Shown here: piece by piece, positions 9,285 to 16,117 of the stretch
How positions within the stretch are numbered: position 1 is the first letter of the stretch
Layout of the letters: each line of letters opens with the position of its first letter
NCBI GenBank assembly: GCA_050257395.1
Contig: JBLMWU010000001.1
Span: forward strand, 1-24,658
From: JAIRTY01 sp050257395
Lineage (GTDB): Bacteria; Actinomycetota; Actinomycetes; Streptosporangiales; Streptosporangiaceae
DNA: 24,658 nucleotides
Direction of reading: 5' to 3'
Notes under the pieces: model-generated
Seen by the model: only the letters and a program-made list of their open reading frames with translations
The model's database searches: none
Told to the model about the DNA's origin: nothing
Position numbers and translations under genes: made by a program

Positions 9285-9299
9285 GTTTCGTTGCGAAAC
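9285..9299. promoter_or_regulatory. operator-like palindrome overlapping a -35 box
   Basis: GTTTCG-TTG-CGAAAC is a perfect six-base inverted repeat around three bases. It covers the proposed -35 hexamer TTGCGA (9291-9296), where a bound repressor would block RNA polymerase. The form suggests a small dimeric regulator, perhaps TetR-like. None is encoded nearby. Confidence 0.45.
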
Positions 9300-9320
9300 C
9301 GGAATCTAGGACGCTAACAT
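9291..9320 (+). promoter_or_regulatory. promoter of the ferric-reductase-like / NuoF-like gene pair
   Basis: TTGCGA (9291-9296) and TAACAT (9315-9320) are separated by 18 bases, a good fit to a housekeeping-type promoter. The start would fall near 9327, giving a leader of about 114 bases that contains two more palindromes. Confidence 0.55.
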
Positions 9321-9350
9321 CTCAGCTACCCCCGGAAGACATGGCGGGAT

Positions 9351-9373
9351 CTCCCGGGAGCCGCAATATTGCG
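9351..9373. repeat. two palindromes in the 5' leader
   Basis: CTCCCGGGAG (9351-9360) and CGCAATATTGCG (9362-9373) are perfect 10- and 12-base palindromes separated by one base, downstream of the predicted start. The first can alternatively pair as CGGGA-TC-TCCCG (9345-9356). They could be operator sites or form small hairpins in the leader RNA. Confidence 0.4.
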
Positions 9374-9440
9374 TGGTCAGCAGGCGTTTCTGGGCAATTG
9401 GCGGGAATGCGGAAATGACGTGCTCCCAGAGGAGGTAATT

Positions 9441-10946
9441 GTGCCAACGGCGCGTCGCGGCACCAGCGGACGTTCCTATGGCAGCACCCATGCCAGATCG
9501 CGCGCTCGCGTGGTCCGGGGGCCTGGCGGGCTGGCGGGCACGCGCCTGACCAGCATGGTTGCCATCTGGTTCCTGACGGTGAGCTTGGTCGGAGGCCTGT
9601 CCATCACCACCCCGCTCGGCCGTGACATCACCACCGCGGTCGTACGTTTCCTGTTGTTCTACGGTGGCGTTTTCGCGCTCATCGCGATGACCGCTGCGGT
9701 CGGAATCGGGCTTGTCGCCACGGACCGCATTGTCATGTCGCCCGGCCACCGGGTGACCGCACAGGCAATTCACCGGGCGGTCTCGCTCGGCGCGCTCGCT
9801 TTTCTCGTCATCCACATTTTGCTGGAAATCGCCGCCGAGCGTTCCCAGGCCATTGATGCGGTGGTTCCTTTCCTCGCCCAGGGGCGTACCTTCTACATCG
9901 GCATCGGCACCATCGCCTCGGACCTGATCCTGCTGGTCGTGGCGTCCGGGTTCCTGCGGCCGCGCTTCGCCCGCAGCCGCCGGCCGTGGATGTGGCGGGC
10001 GGTGCACACCTCGGCGTACCTGTCCTGGGTGCTGTCGATCCTGCACGGCCTGCTCGGCGGGCGCACCGCGAAGCCCTATGTGGACTGGAGCTACGGGGCC
10101 TGCATCGCGGCGGTGGCGCTCGCCCTGGCGATCCGGATGGTGGCGACCAGCCGCAGCCGCGAGGAGGTCGCCCTCGCCGCCGGCGACGAGGCCTCCTACC
10201 GGTCGCCATGGCCGTCGCTGCCGCCGGCCCTCGCCGGGGCCGGCTCGCCGCAGCTGATGCTGGGGCTGCCGTCGGCCCCTGCCCTGCCGGCCGGCCCGTC
10301 CAGCCTGTCCGCGACCGCACGCGACCTGCCCGCCGCCGGCGGCCTGCACCCGGGCACCGGCCTGCACGCCACCGCCAGCTTGCCGGCCGGCACCGGCCGC
10401 GCCGCCCCGCCGCTGACGGAAGAGCCGCCCTGGCGGGCCGGGCCCGCGGACGACCCGACCGACCCGCGGCTGGGCCGCTCGCCCGCCTGGGCGGGCCTGC
10501 GCGACAGCAGCTGGGACGCCGCCCCGGTGGAGCCCGGCGGGCCGGGCGGCCCCGGCGGGCTGGGCCGTCACCGTGCCGCCGCGCCTGCCTGGGACGCGCT
10601 GGGCCCGGACAACGCCCGCACCGACCCCGGCATCCCGGCCGCCTCCGAGTGGAGCGGCATCCGGGCCTTTGACGACCGGCCCCGGCCGGGCAACTCGCCC
10701 GGCTCGGTCTGGGTCGGCATCCGCCAGCCGGACGCGGTAAGCCCGCCCGGCGAACCGTGGGGGCACCTGCGCCCGCAGGAAGACCCGTGGGCCGACCTGC
10801 AGTCCGGCTACCCCTACCCGCGGGGCGGCCACCACCGGCCGGAGCCGGACAGCCTGCCGGAGGGGCCGCCGGGCGGTGACGGCATGCCGCGCCGCGGGCC
10901 CCGCATCGCCGGCGGCTATGGCGGCGGCTATGGCGGGCCGCTGTGA
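9441..10946 (+). CDS. ferric-reductase-type bis-heme membrane protein with a Trp-motif tail
   Basis: The 501-residue protein has about six membrane helices in its first 235 residues: roughly 38-56, 64-92, 110-131, 151-171, 185-204 and 218-234. Helices 3 and 5 carry histidine pairs His111-x13-His125 and His189-x12-His202. These are exactly the spacings that ligate the two stacked hemes in NOX, FRE and other ferric-reductase-domain proteins. The usual C-terminal FAD/NAD(P)H module is missing. Instead there is a Pro/Gly/Ala-rich tail of about 260 residues with repeated W-x-x-[LI] motifs (Trp350, 384, 404, 424, 440, 450), ending in GGYGGGYGGPL. The GTG at 9441 has AGAGGAGG (9428-9435) five bases upstream. 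The stop overlaps the next gene, whose product is the likely electron donor. The final acceptor is unknown. Confidence 0.82.
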   Translation: MPTARRGTSGRSYGSTHARSRARVVRGPGGLAGTRLTSMVAIWFLTVSLVGGLSITTPLGRDITTAVVRFLLFYGGVFALIAMTAAVGIGLVATDRIVMSPGHRVTAQAIHRAVSLGALAFLVIHILLEIAAERSQAIDAVVPFLAQGRTFYIGIGTIASDLILLVVASGFLRPRFARSRRPWMWRAVHTSAYLSWVLSILHGLLGGRTAKPYVDWSYGACIAAVALALAIRMVATSRSREEVALAAGDEASYRSPWPSLPPALAGAGSPQLMLGLPSAPALPAGPSSLSATARDLPAAGGLHPGTGLHATASLPAGTGRAAPPLTEEPPWRAGPADDPTDPRLGRSPAWAGLRDSSWDAAPVEPGGPGGPGGLGRHRAAAPAWDALGPDNARTDPGIPAASEWSGIRAFDDRPRPGNSPGSVWVGIRQPDAVSPPGEPWGHLRPQEDPWADLQSGYPYPRGGHHRPEPDSLPEGPPGGDGMPRRGPRIAGGYGGGYGGPL

Positions 10947-12529
10947 CCACCGAGCAGTTCACCGGCATCATGCCGGAGCCGCTGCCCGGCATGGCCGCCG
11001 AGCCGGTCGCCATGCGCATCGGCCGGGCCCGGCTGACCGCCGGCCTGGACCGGTTCGTGCGCCTCGACATGGAGTCGCACCAGCAGGTGTTCGGCTCGAT
11101 CCGGCGGATCACCGCGCGCCAGCTGATCAGCATGTGCGAGCAGGTGGACCTGCGCGGCCGCGGCGGCGCCGCGTTCCCGTTCGCCCGCAAGCTGCGGGCG
11201 GTGCTCGACTCCGCGTCCGCCCGCAAGACCGCCACCGCCGTGCTGGTGAACGGCACCGAGGGTGAGCCCGGCAGCGCCAAGGACAAGCTGCTGCTGTGCC
11301 GCTCGCCCTACCTGGTGCTGAGCGGCGCGCTGCTGGCGGCGGAGGCCATCGAGGCCCGCGACGTGATAATCGGCGTGGTGGGGGGCACCCCGGCCAGCCG
11401 GTCGGTGGCCGCAGCCATCAAGGCGGCGCCCGAGCTCAAGAACTCGGTGCGGATCGTGGAGGTGCCCGAGCGGTTCATCTCCGGCGAGGGCGGCGCGCTG
11501 GTCAACGCGGTGAACGGGCGCGTCCCGCTGCCGCCCGGCCGCAAGCGGCGGGCGGCCGAGTCCGGGGTCAACGGGCTGCCCACCCTGCTGTCCAACGCCG
11601 AGACGTTCGCGCAGCTGGCCGTGCTGGCGCTGCTCGGCCCGGAAGGCTACGCGTCCGACGGGATGGCCGCCGAGCCCGGGACGGTGCTGCTCACCGTCGG
11701 CGGGTCGGCTGGCCGCCCGGCGGTGGTGGAGGTGCCCACCGGCGTGCCGCTCGGTGCGGTGCTCGACATCTGCGAGACGCCGCCGCTGAGCGGAGTCCTG
11801 GTGGGCGGCTACCACGGCATGTGGCTGCCGGCCGAGACGGCCCGGGACGTGCCGGTGTCGCGGGCCGGCTTCGACGAGGCGGGCGGCACGCTGGGCGCGG
11901 GGATCGTGCTGCCGCTGGCTGACAACACCTGCCCGCTGGGCGAGGTGGCGCGGATCGCCCGTTACCTCGCCAAGGAGTCGTCCGGCCAGTGCGGGCCCTG
12001 CAAGCTGGGCCTGCCCCGGCTGGCCCGGGCGGTGACCGCCATCGCGGACGGGTCCGGCTCGATGGAGGCGGTGGACCTGGCCCGCCGGGCGGCGGCCGGG
12101 GCGCGCGGCCGCGGCGCCTGCTCGCACCCGGACGGCGCGTCCCGGTTCGTGCTGTCGGCCCTGGACGCGTTCACCGACGACCTCGCCGCCCACCTGTTCC
12201 GGGCGGGCTGCGGCCGCCCGGTCCGCGATGTGCTGCCGCTCGGCCCGGACGAGGGCGACCTGCGGCTGCAGGTCGACTGGACCCGGTGCGACGGGCACGG
12301 CCTGTGCGCGCACCTGGTGCCGGAGCTGGTGCAGCTCGACGCGCACGGGTACCCGGCGTTCCTGGACATGCCGGTGCCATTCTGGCTGGAACGCGAAGCG
12401 CGGCAGGCGGTGGAGATGTGCCCGGCCCTGGCGCTCAAGCTCAGCCTCACGCCGGCGCCGGAGGCGCGGCCCATGCTGCCCGAGCGCAAGCCGAAGCAGA
12501 TCACCCCCGGCCGCCTGCTCGCGGACTGA
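10943..12529 (+). CDS. NuoF-like NADH dehydrogenase fused to a ferredoxin
   Basis: This 528-residue soluble protein resembles the 51-kDa flavin subunit of complex I. It shows RGRGGAAFPFARKL (71-84, FMN/NADH site), VNGTEGEPGSAKDK (102-115), SGEGGALVNAV (180-190) and NGLPTLLSNAETFA (210-223). A SLBB-like part and a cluster motif ESSGQCGPC (345-353) with a distal Cys393 follow. In NuoF the motif is ESCGxCxPC; here the first ligand is Ser347. A C-terminal ferredoxin part follows with Cys449-x5-Cys455 and Cys493-Pro, and His452 where a second cysteine would sit in a [4Fe-4S] type. No other complex I gene is near. The GTG overlaps the preceding stop as GTGA, so it is translationally coupled to the heme protein. 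Likely path: NAD(P)H to FMN to iron-sulfur centres to membrane hemes. Confidence 0.85.
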   Translation: MTTEQFTGIMPEPLPGMAAEPVAMRIGRARLTAGLDRFVRLDMESHQQVFGSIRRITARQLISMCEQVDLRGRGGAAFPFARKLRAVLDSASARKTATAVLVNGTEGEPGSAKDKLLLCRSPYLVLSGALLAAEAIEARDVIIGVVGGTPASRSVAAAIKAAPELKNSVRIVEVPERFISGEGGALVNAVNGRVPLPPGRKRRAAESGVNGLPTLLSNAETFAQLAVLALLGPEGYASDGMAAEPGTVLLTVGGSAGRPAVVEVPTGVPLGAVLDICETPPLSGVLVGGYHGMWLPAETARDVPVSRAGFDEAGGTLGAGIVLPLADNTCPLGEVARIARYLAKESSGQCGPCKLGLPRLARAVTAIADGSGSMEAVDLARRAAAGARGRGACSHPDGASRFVLSALDAFTDDLAAHLFRAGCGRPVRDVLPLGPDEGDLRLQVDWTRCDGHGLCAHLVPELVQLDAHGYPAFLDMPVPFWLEREARQAVEMCPALALKLSLTPAPEARPMLPERKPKQITPGRLLAD

Positions 12530-12570
12530 TCCGGCCGGAGGGCGGGCCGCCGGGCGCGCGGGCGCGGGCG

Positions 12571-12576
12571 TAGCCT
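12571..12576 (+). promoter_or_regulatory. -10 element giving a leaderless fumC message
   Basis: TAGCCT in the context GCGTAGCCTGG is followed by exactly seven bases before the GTG at 12584. Together with the absence of any Shine-Dalgarno sequence, this predicts transcription starting at or next to the start codon. Confidence 0.5.
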
Positions 12577-12583
12577 GGCAGCT

Positions 12584-14032
12584 GTGGTGGACCCAGACGA
12601 GCCCCCCCAGGTGCTTTCCGTCCCGGTCGGCCTCACCGCCACCGGCACCCGGACGGAGACCGACTCACTCGGCCAGGTCGAGGTCCCGGCGGATCACTAC
12701 TGGGGCGCCCAGACCCAGCGGTCGCTCATCCACTTCAGCATCGGTGAGGACCGCATGCCCAGGCCGGTGTACCAGGCGCTGGGCTTCGTGAAGAAAGCCT
12801 GCGCGATCGTGAACGGGCGGACCGGCCGGCTGCCGCCCTGGAAGGCGGACCTGATCAGCCGGGTCGCCAGCGAGGTCATCGCCGGTGAGCTGGACGGCGA
12901 GTTCCCGCTGCACGTGTGGCAGACCGGGTCGGGCACCCAGGCCAACATGAACGTCAACGAGGTGATCGCCAACCGGGCGATCCAGCTGACCGGCGGCGAG
13001 CTGGGCAGCAAGCGCCCGGTCCACCCGAACGACGACGTCAACGCCGGCCAGTCATCCAACGACGTCTTCCCCACCGCCATGTACGTGGCCGCGCTGCGCG
13101 CGCTGGCAGACAGCGTGGTCCCGGCGGTGACCCGGCTGCGGGACGCGGCCGCCGCCAAGAGCAGCGAGTGGGCGGACGTCGTGAAGATCGGGCGCACCCA
13201 CCTGCAGGACGCGACCCCGGTCACGGCCGGCCAGGAATGGTCCGCCTACGCCGCCCAGCTGGACGACGCGCTCGCGGACCTCGCCGCGGTCCTGCCGGGC
13301 CTGCGGCGGCTGGCGATCGGCGGCACCGCGGTCGGCACCGGCCTGAACGCGCCGCCCGGGTTCGGCGACGAGGTGGCGGCCGAGCTGTCCCGGCTGACCG
13401 GGCACGAGTTCGTCAGCGCGCCGAACAAGTTCGCCGCCCTGGCGGCCAACGACGCACTGACCCGCGCGTCCTCGGCCCTGCGCAACCTGGCCGTGGCGCT
13501 GTTCAAGTTCGCCAACGACCTGCGCTGGCTCGGGTCAGGCCCGCGGGCCGGCCTGGGCGAGCTGGCCCTGCCCGCGCAGGAGCCCGGTTCCTCGATCATG
13601 CCGGGCAAGGTGAACCCGACCCAGGCTGAGGCGATGCTCATGGTGTGCCTGCAGGTCATGGGCAACGACTCGGTGGTGGCCATGGCAGGCGCGGAAGGCA
13701 ACTTCCAGCTGAACGCCTTCCGCCCGGTGGCGATCGCGAACTTCCTGCATTCGGCCCGCATCCTGGCGGACGCCTGCGGCACCTTCCGGGAGTTCATGGT
13801 CGAGGGGACCCGGCTCAACGAGGGCAGGCTGGCGGGCAACGTGGCCCGGTCGGTGATGATGGTCACCGCGCTGAGCCCGGTGATCGGCTACGACGAGGCG
13901 GCCAGGATCGCGCACCTGGCGGCCGCCGAGGACCTTACCCTGCGGGAGGCCGCCCTGAGATGCGGCGTCAGCGCTGAGCTCTACGACCGCGTCGTCGTCC
14001 CCGAGCGGATGACCGAACCAGGCTCGGCATGA
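12584..14032 (+). CDS. fumC: class II fumarate hydratase
   Basis: The enzyme interconverts fumarate and L-malate in the TCA cycle as an iron-free homotetramer. The 482-residue protein has TETDSLGQVEVPADHYWGAQ near its start and GSGTQANMNVNEVIANRA (115-132). The catalytic histidine is His206 in KIGRTHLQDATPV. The signature loop is GSSIMPGKVNP (335-345). The N-terminus carries about 20 extra residues before the conserved TETDS segment. No ribosome binding site precedes the GTG at 12584, but a -10 element ends seven bases before it, so the message is probably leaderless. The GTG at 12587 is also possible. A zinc dehydrogenase follows after 22 bases and may be co-transcribed. Confidence 0.96.
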   Translation: MVDPDEPPQVLSVPVGLTATGTRTETDSLGQVEVPADHYWGAQTQRSLIHFSIGEDRMPRPVYQALGFVKKACAIVNGRTGRLPPWKADLISRVASEVIAGELDGEFPLHVWQTGSGTQANMNVNEVIANRAIQLTGGELGSKRPVHPNDDVNAGQSSNDVFPTAMYVAALRALADSVVPAVTRLRDAAAAKSSEWADVVKIGRTHLQDATPVTAGQEWSAYAAQLDDALADLAAVLPGLRRLAIGGTAVGTGLNAPPGFGDEVAAELSRLTGHEFVSAPNKFAALAANDALTRASSALRNLAVALFKFANDLRWLGSGPRAGLGELALPAQEPGSSIMPGKVNPTQAEAMLMVCLQVMGNDSVVAMAGAEGNFQLNAFRPVAIANFLHSARILADACGTFREFMVEGTRLNEGRLAGNVARSVMMVTALSPVIGYDEAARIAHLAAAEDLTLREAALRCGVSAELYDRVVVPERMTEPGSA

Positions 14033-14054
14033 CCGGCCGCGAGGGCCAGAAAGA

Positions 14055-15065
14055 ATGAGAGTGGCGCGGCTGCACGGGGTCGGGGATCTGCGGGTGACGG
14101 AGGAGCCGGCGCCGGTGCCGGGTCCCGGGGAGAGCCTGGTCCGGGTGACGGCCGTCGGCATCTGCGGGTCCGACCTGCACTGGTGGGGCCAGGGCAGCAT
14201 CGGCGACGCGGCGCTGGACCGCCCGCTGGTGCCCGGGCACGAGATGGCCGGCGTCATCTCCGGCGGCCCGCGGAGCGGCGAGCGGGTGGCCATCGACCCG
14301 GCCATCCCGTGCGGCACCTGCCAGCCCTGCCGCGCGGGTTACCGGAACCTGTGCATCCGGATCAGGTTCGCCGGGCACAGCGACACCGACGGCGCGATGC
14401 GGGAGTTCATGGCGTGGCCATCGGACCTGCTGCACCCGCTGCCGGACGCGCTGACCGACACCGGCGGGGCCGTGCTGGAGCCGCTCGGGGTGGCGATCCA
14501 CGCGTTCGACCTGGGCCACGTCCACCTCGGCGCGTCGGCCGCCGTGGCCGGCCTGGGCCCGATCGGCCTGCTCATGGTGCAGGTGCTGCGGGCCGCGGGC
14601 GCGGGCCGGATCATCGGGTTCGACCCGCTGCCCCACCGCCGGGAGGCAGCACAGCGGCTGGGCGCCGACGTCACGGCCGGGCCGGAGGCCGCGGCCTCCG
14701 CGGACGGCCGGGCCGTGCTGGCGGGCGACGGCGTGGACGTGGCGTTCGAGCTGGCCGGCACCAGCGAGGCGGTGCAGCTCGCGATGGACCTGGCCCGGCC
14801 GGGCGGGCGGGTGGTGCTGGGCGGTATCCCGGGCGACGACGAAACCACCTTCCGGGCGTCGGTGGCCCGGCGCAAGGGGCTCACGATCGCGATGGTGCGC
14901 CGGATGAACGAGGTCTACCCCAGGGCCATCGCGCTGGCGGCCAGCGGGCGGGTGGACCTGGGCGCGGTGGTGTCGGACTGGTACCCGCTGGCCAAGGCCG
15001 CTGACGCGCTCGCCGCCGCCGCCGCCCGTCCCGGCCTCAAAGTAATCGTCGAGCCCTCCGCCTGA
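14055..15065 (+). CDS. zinc-dependent alcohol/polyol dehydrogenase (MDR family)
   Basis: This is a 336-residue medium-chain dehydrogenase, most like the sorbitol/L-idonate/threonine dehydrogenase branch. Catalytic zinc ligands are visible as Cys37 (GICGSDLH), His62-Glu63 (PGHEMAG) and Glu142 (LEPLGVA). The structural zinc site is complete, with Cys86, Cys89, Cys92 and Cys100. The Rossmann motif GLGPIG lies at 166-171, and the Asp in IIGFDPLPHRR after the second strand suggests NAD rather than NADP. The oxidised alcohol cannot be named. The ATG at 14055 has only a weak purine stretch (AGAAAG) upstream. It closely follows fumC on the same strand. Confidence 0.9.
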   Translation: MRVARLHGVGDLRVTEEPAPVPGPGESLVRVTAVGICGSDLHWWGQGSIGDAALDRPLVPGHEMAGVISGGPRSGERVAIDPAIPCGTCQPCRAGYRNLCIRIRFAGHSDTDGAMREFMAWPSDLLHPLPDALTDTGGAVLEPLGVAIHAFDLGHVHLGASAAVAGLGPIGLLMVQVLRAAGAGRIIGFDPLPHRREAAQRLGADVTAGPEAAASADGRAVLAGDGVDVAFELAGTSEAVQLAMDLARPGGRVVLGGIPGDDETTFRASVARRKGLTIAMVRRMNEVYPRAIALAASGRVDLGAVVSDWYPLAKAADALAAAAARPGLKVIVEPSA

Positions 15066-15093
15066 TGACTCCCCACCTCTGCCTACTGACGGG

Positions 15094-15099
15094 TAACAT
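15094..15099 (+). promoter_or_regulatory. -10 element giving a leaderless thioesterase message
   Basis: TAACAT in the context GGGTAACATCC ends six bases before the GTG at 15106, and no Shine-Dalgarno sequence is present. This fits leaderless transcription. The -35 position is C-rich and not convincing. Confidence 0.5.
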
Positions 15100-15105
15100 C
15101 CAGCC

Positions 15106-15924
15106 GTGACCGAGAGTTTCTTCCTGCCGCGGGGCGAGGACACCTGGCTGGCGACAGAGCACACCCGGGGCCCGTGGGATCCCGCGGCCCAGCACGGCGG
15201 GCCGCCGAGCGCGCTGCTCGGCCGCGCCGTGCAGCGGTGCGCCCCCCGGGACGATGTGATCGTGGCCCGGTTCACCTGCGAGATCCTCGGCCCGATCCCG
15301 GTGGGTGAGCTCACGGTCCGCGCCCGCGTCGCCCGGCCCGGCCGCAGCGTGGAACTGCTGGAGGCCGAGGCCAGCGCGGGAGGCCGGGCCGTGGCCCGGG
15401 CCAGCGCCTGGCGGGTGCTGCGGGCGCGCAGCGCGGAGGTCCCCTCGCGCGCCGCCCCGCCGCCGGCGCTGCCCGACCCCGCGCCGGTCGCGTTCCCGGA
15501 CGCCTGGCGGGACGGCTACCTGTCGGCGGTGGAGTGGCGTCCGGCCCGCGGGAACTTCGGTTCCCCGGGGCCGGCCGCGGTATGGGGACGGCTGCGCTAC
15601 CCGCTGGTGGCCGGCGAAGAGACCGGGCCGCTGGAGCGGCTGCTCGCGATCGCCGACAGCGGCAGCGGCGCCGCGGGCGAACTGGACATCACGCAGTGGC
15701 ACTTCATCAACCCCGAGCTGACCGTGCACCTGCACCGGGAGCCGGCCGGGGAGTGGATCTGCCTGGACGCCCACACCACGATCTCGCCGGGTGGCGCCGG
15801 GCTGGCCATGACGGCGCTGTCCGACCTGGCCGGCCCGGTCGGCGTGGCTGCCCAGTCGCTGCTGATCGCCCCGCGCCCGGCCAGCCTGCCGCCACCAATT
15901 CCGGCAGCACCCGGAGCATCCTGA
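15106..15924 (+). CDS. thioesterase-like (double hotdog) protein
   Basis: The 272-residue protein resembles the acyl-CoA thioesterase-like superfamily of actinobacteria. An N-terminal hotdog begins with AAQHGGPPSALLGRAVQR (about 27-44) and continues with VARFTCEILGPIPVGELTVRARV. A second half ends with ELTVHLHREPAGEWICLDAHTTISPGGAGLAMTAL, typical of TesB-like tandem hotdogs. The likely reaction is hydrolysis of an acyl-CoA. Chain specificity is unknown, and some family members are not proven enzymes. It appears cytoplasmic. The GTG start has a -10 box instead of a ribosome binding site upstream, so the gene is probably transcribed on its own as a leaderless mRNA. Confidence 0.82.
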   Translation: MTESFFLPRGEDTWLATEHTRGPWDPAAQHGGPPSALLGRAVQRCAPRDDVIVARFTCEILGPIPVGELTVRARVARPGRSVELLEAEASAGGRAVARASAWRVLRARSAEVPSRAAPPPALPDPAPVAFPDAWRDGYLSAVEWRPARGNFGSPGPAAVWGRLRYPLVAGEETGPLERLLAIADSGSGAAGELDITQWHFINPELTVHLHREPAGEWICLDAHTTISPGGAGLAMTALSDLAGPVGVAAQSLLIAPRPASLPPPIPAAPGAS

Positions 15925-16117
15925 TAAAACGGTGGTTACAGTCACCACGGCGAAAGCCCGTTAAACAACAAAAAAGTGGTCCTGACCTGCACCTCTGCTA
16001 TCGCGGATAAATGATTCAGGGGTCCCCGCCTGGGTATGACCTGGTCCTGCTGTTACTGAATACAACAACGGCCCGGAAATCCCGTTATCGGCGCTCTCTC
16101 CGGCCAGGGACCACAGA
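15925..16117. other. A/T-enriched intergenic segment
   Basis: This 193-base stretch has runs such as GATAAAACGG, TTAAACAACAAAAAA and GCGGATAAATGATTC that stand out from the surrounding composition. Near its start are short hairpin candidates, GTGG...CCAC (15931-15947) and CGGCGAAAGCCCG (15949-15961), that could serve as a weak terminator for the thioesterase gene. It probably also holds the promoter of the downstream membrane protein. I see no gene or clear insertion remnant. Confidence 0.4.

Larger units (their letters stand above)
9023..9440 (+). other. 418-base intergenic region between divergent genes
   Basis: No gene is supported here. The first part (about 9100-9240) is a GC-rich stretch with repeated GGCGCCGGCGGCGCC-like sequence. 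The second part (9250-9440) is much richer in A/T and holds a promoter, an operator-like palindrome and two further palindromes in the leader of the membrane cytochrome gene, listed separately. No clear promoter for the GNAT gene was found on the minus strand. Confidence 0.6.

Noticed and set aside
9808..11286. Minus-strand frame opposite the heme protein and NuoF-like gene
   Set aside because: Low-complexity Arg/Pro/Gly product with no start signal. The plus strand has clear motifs and coupled starts.
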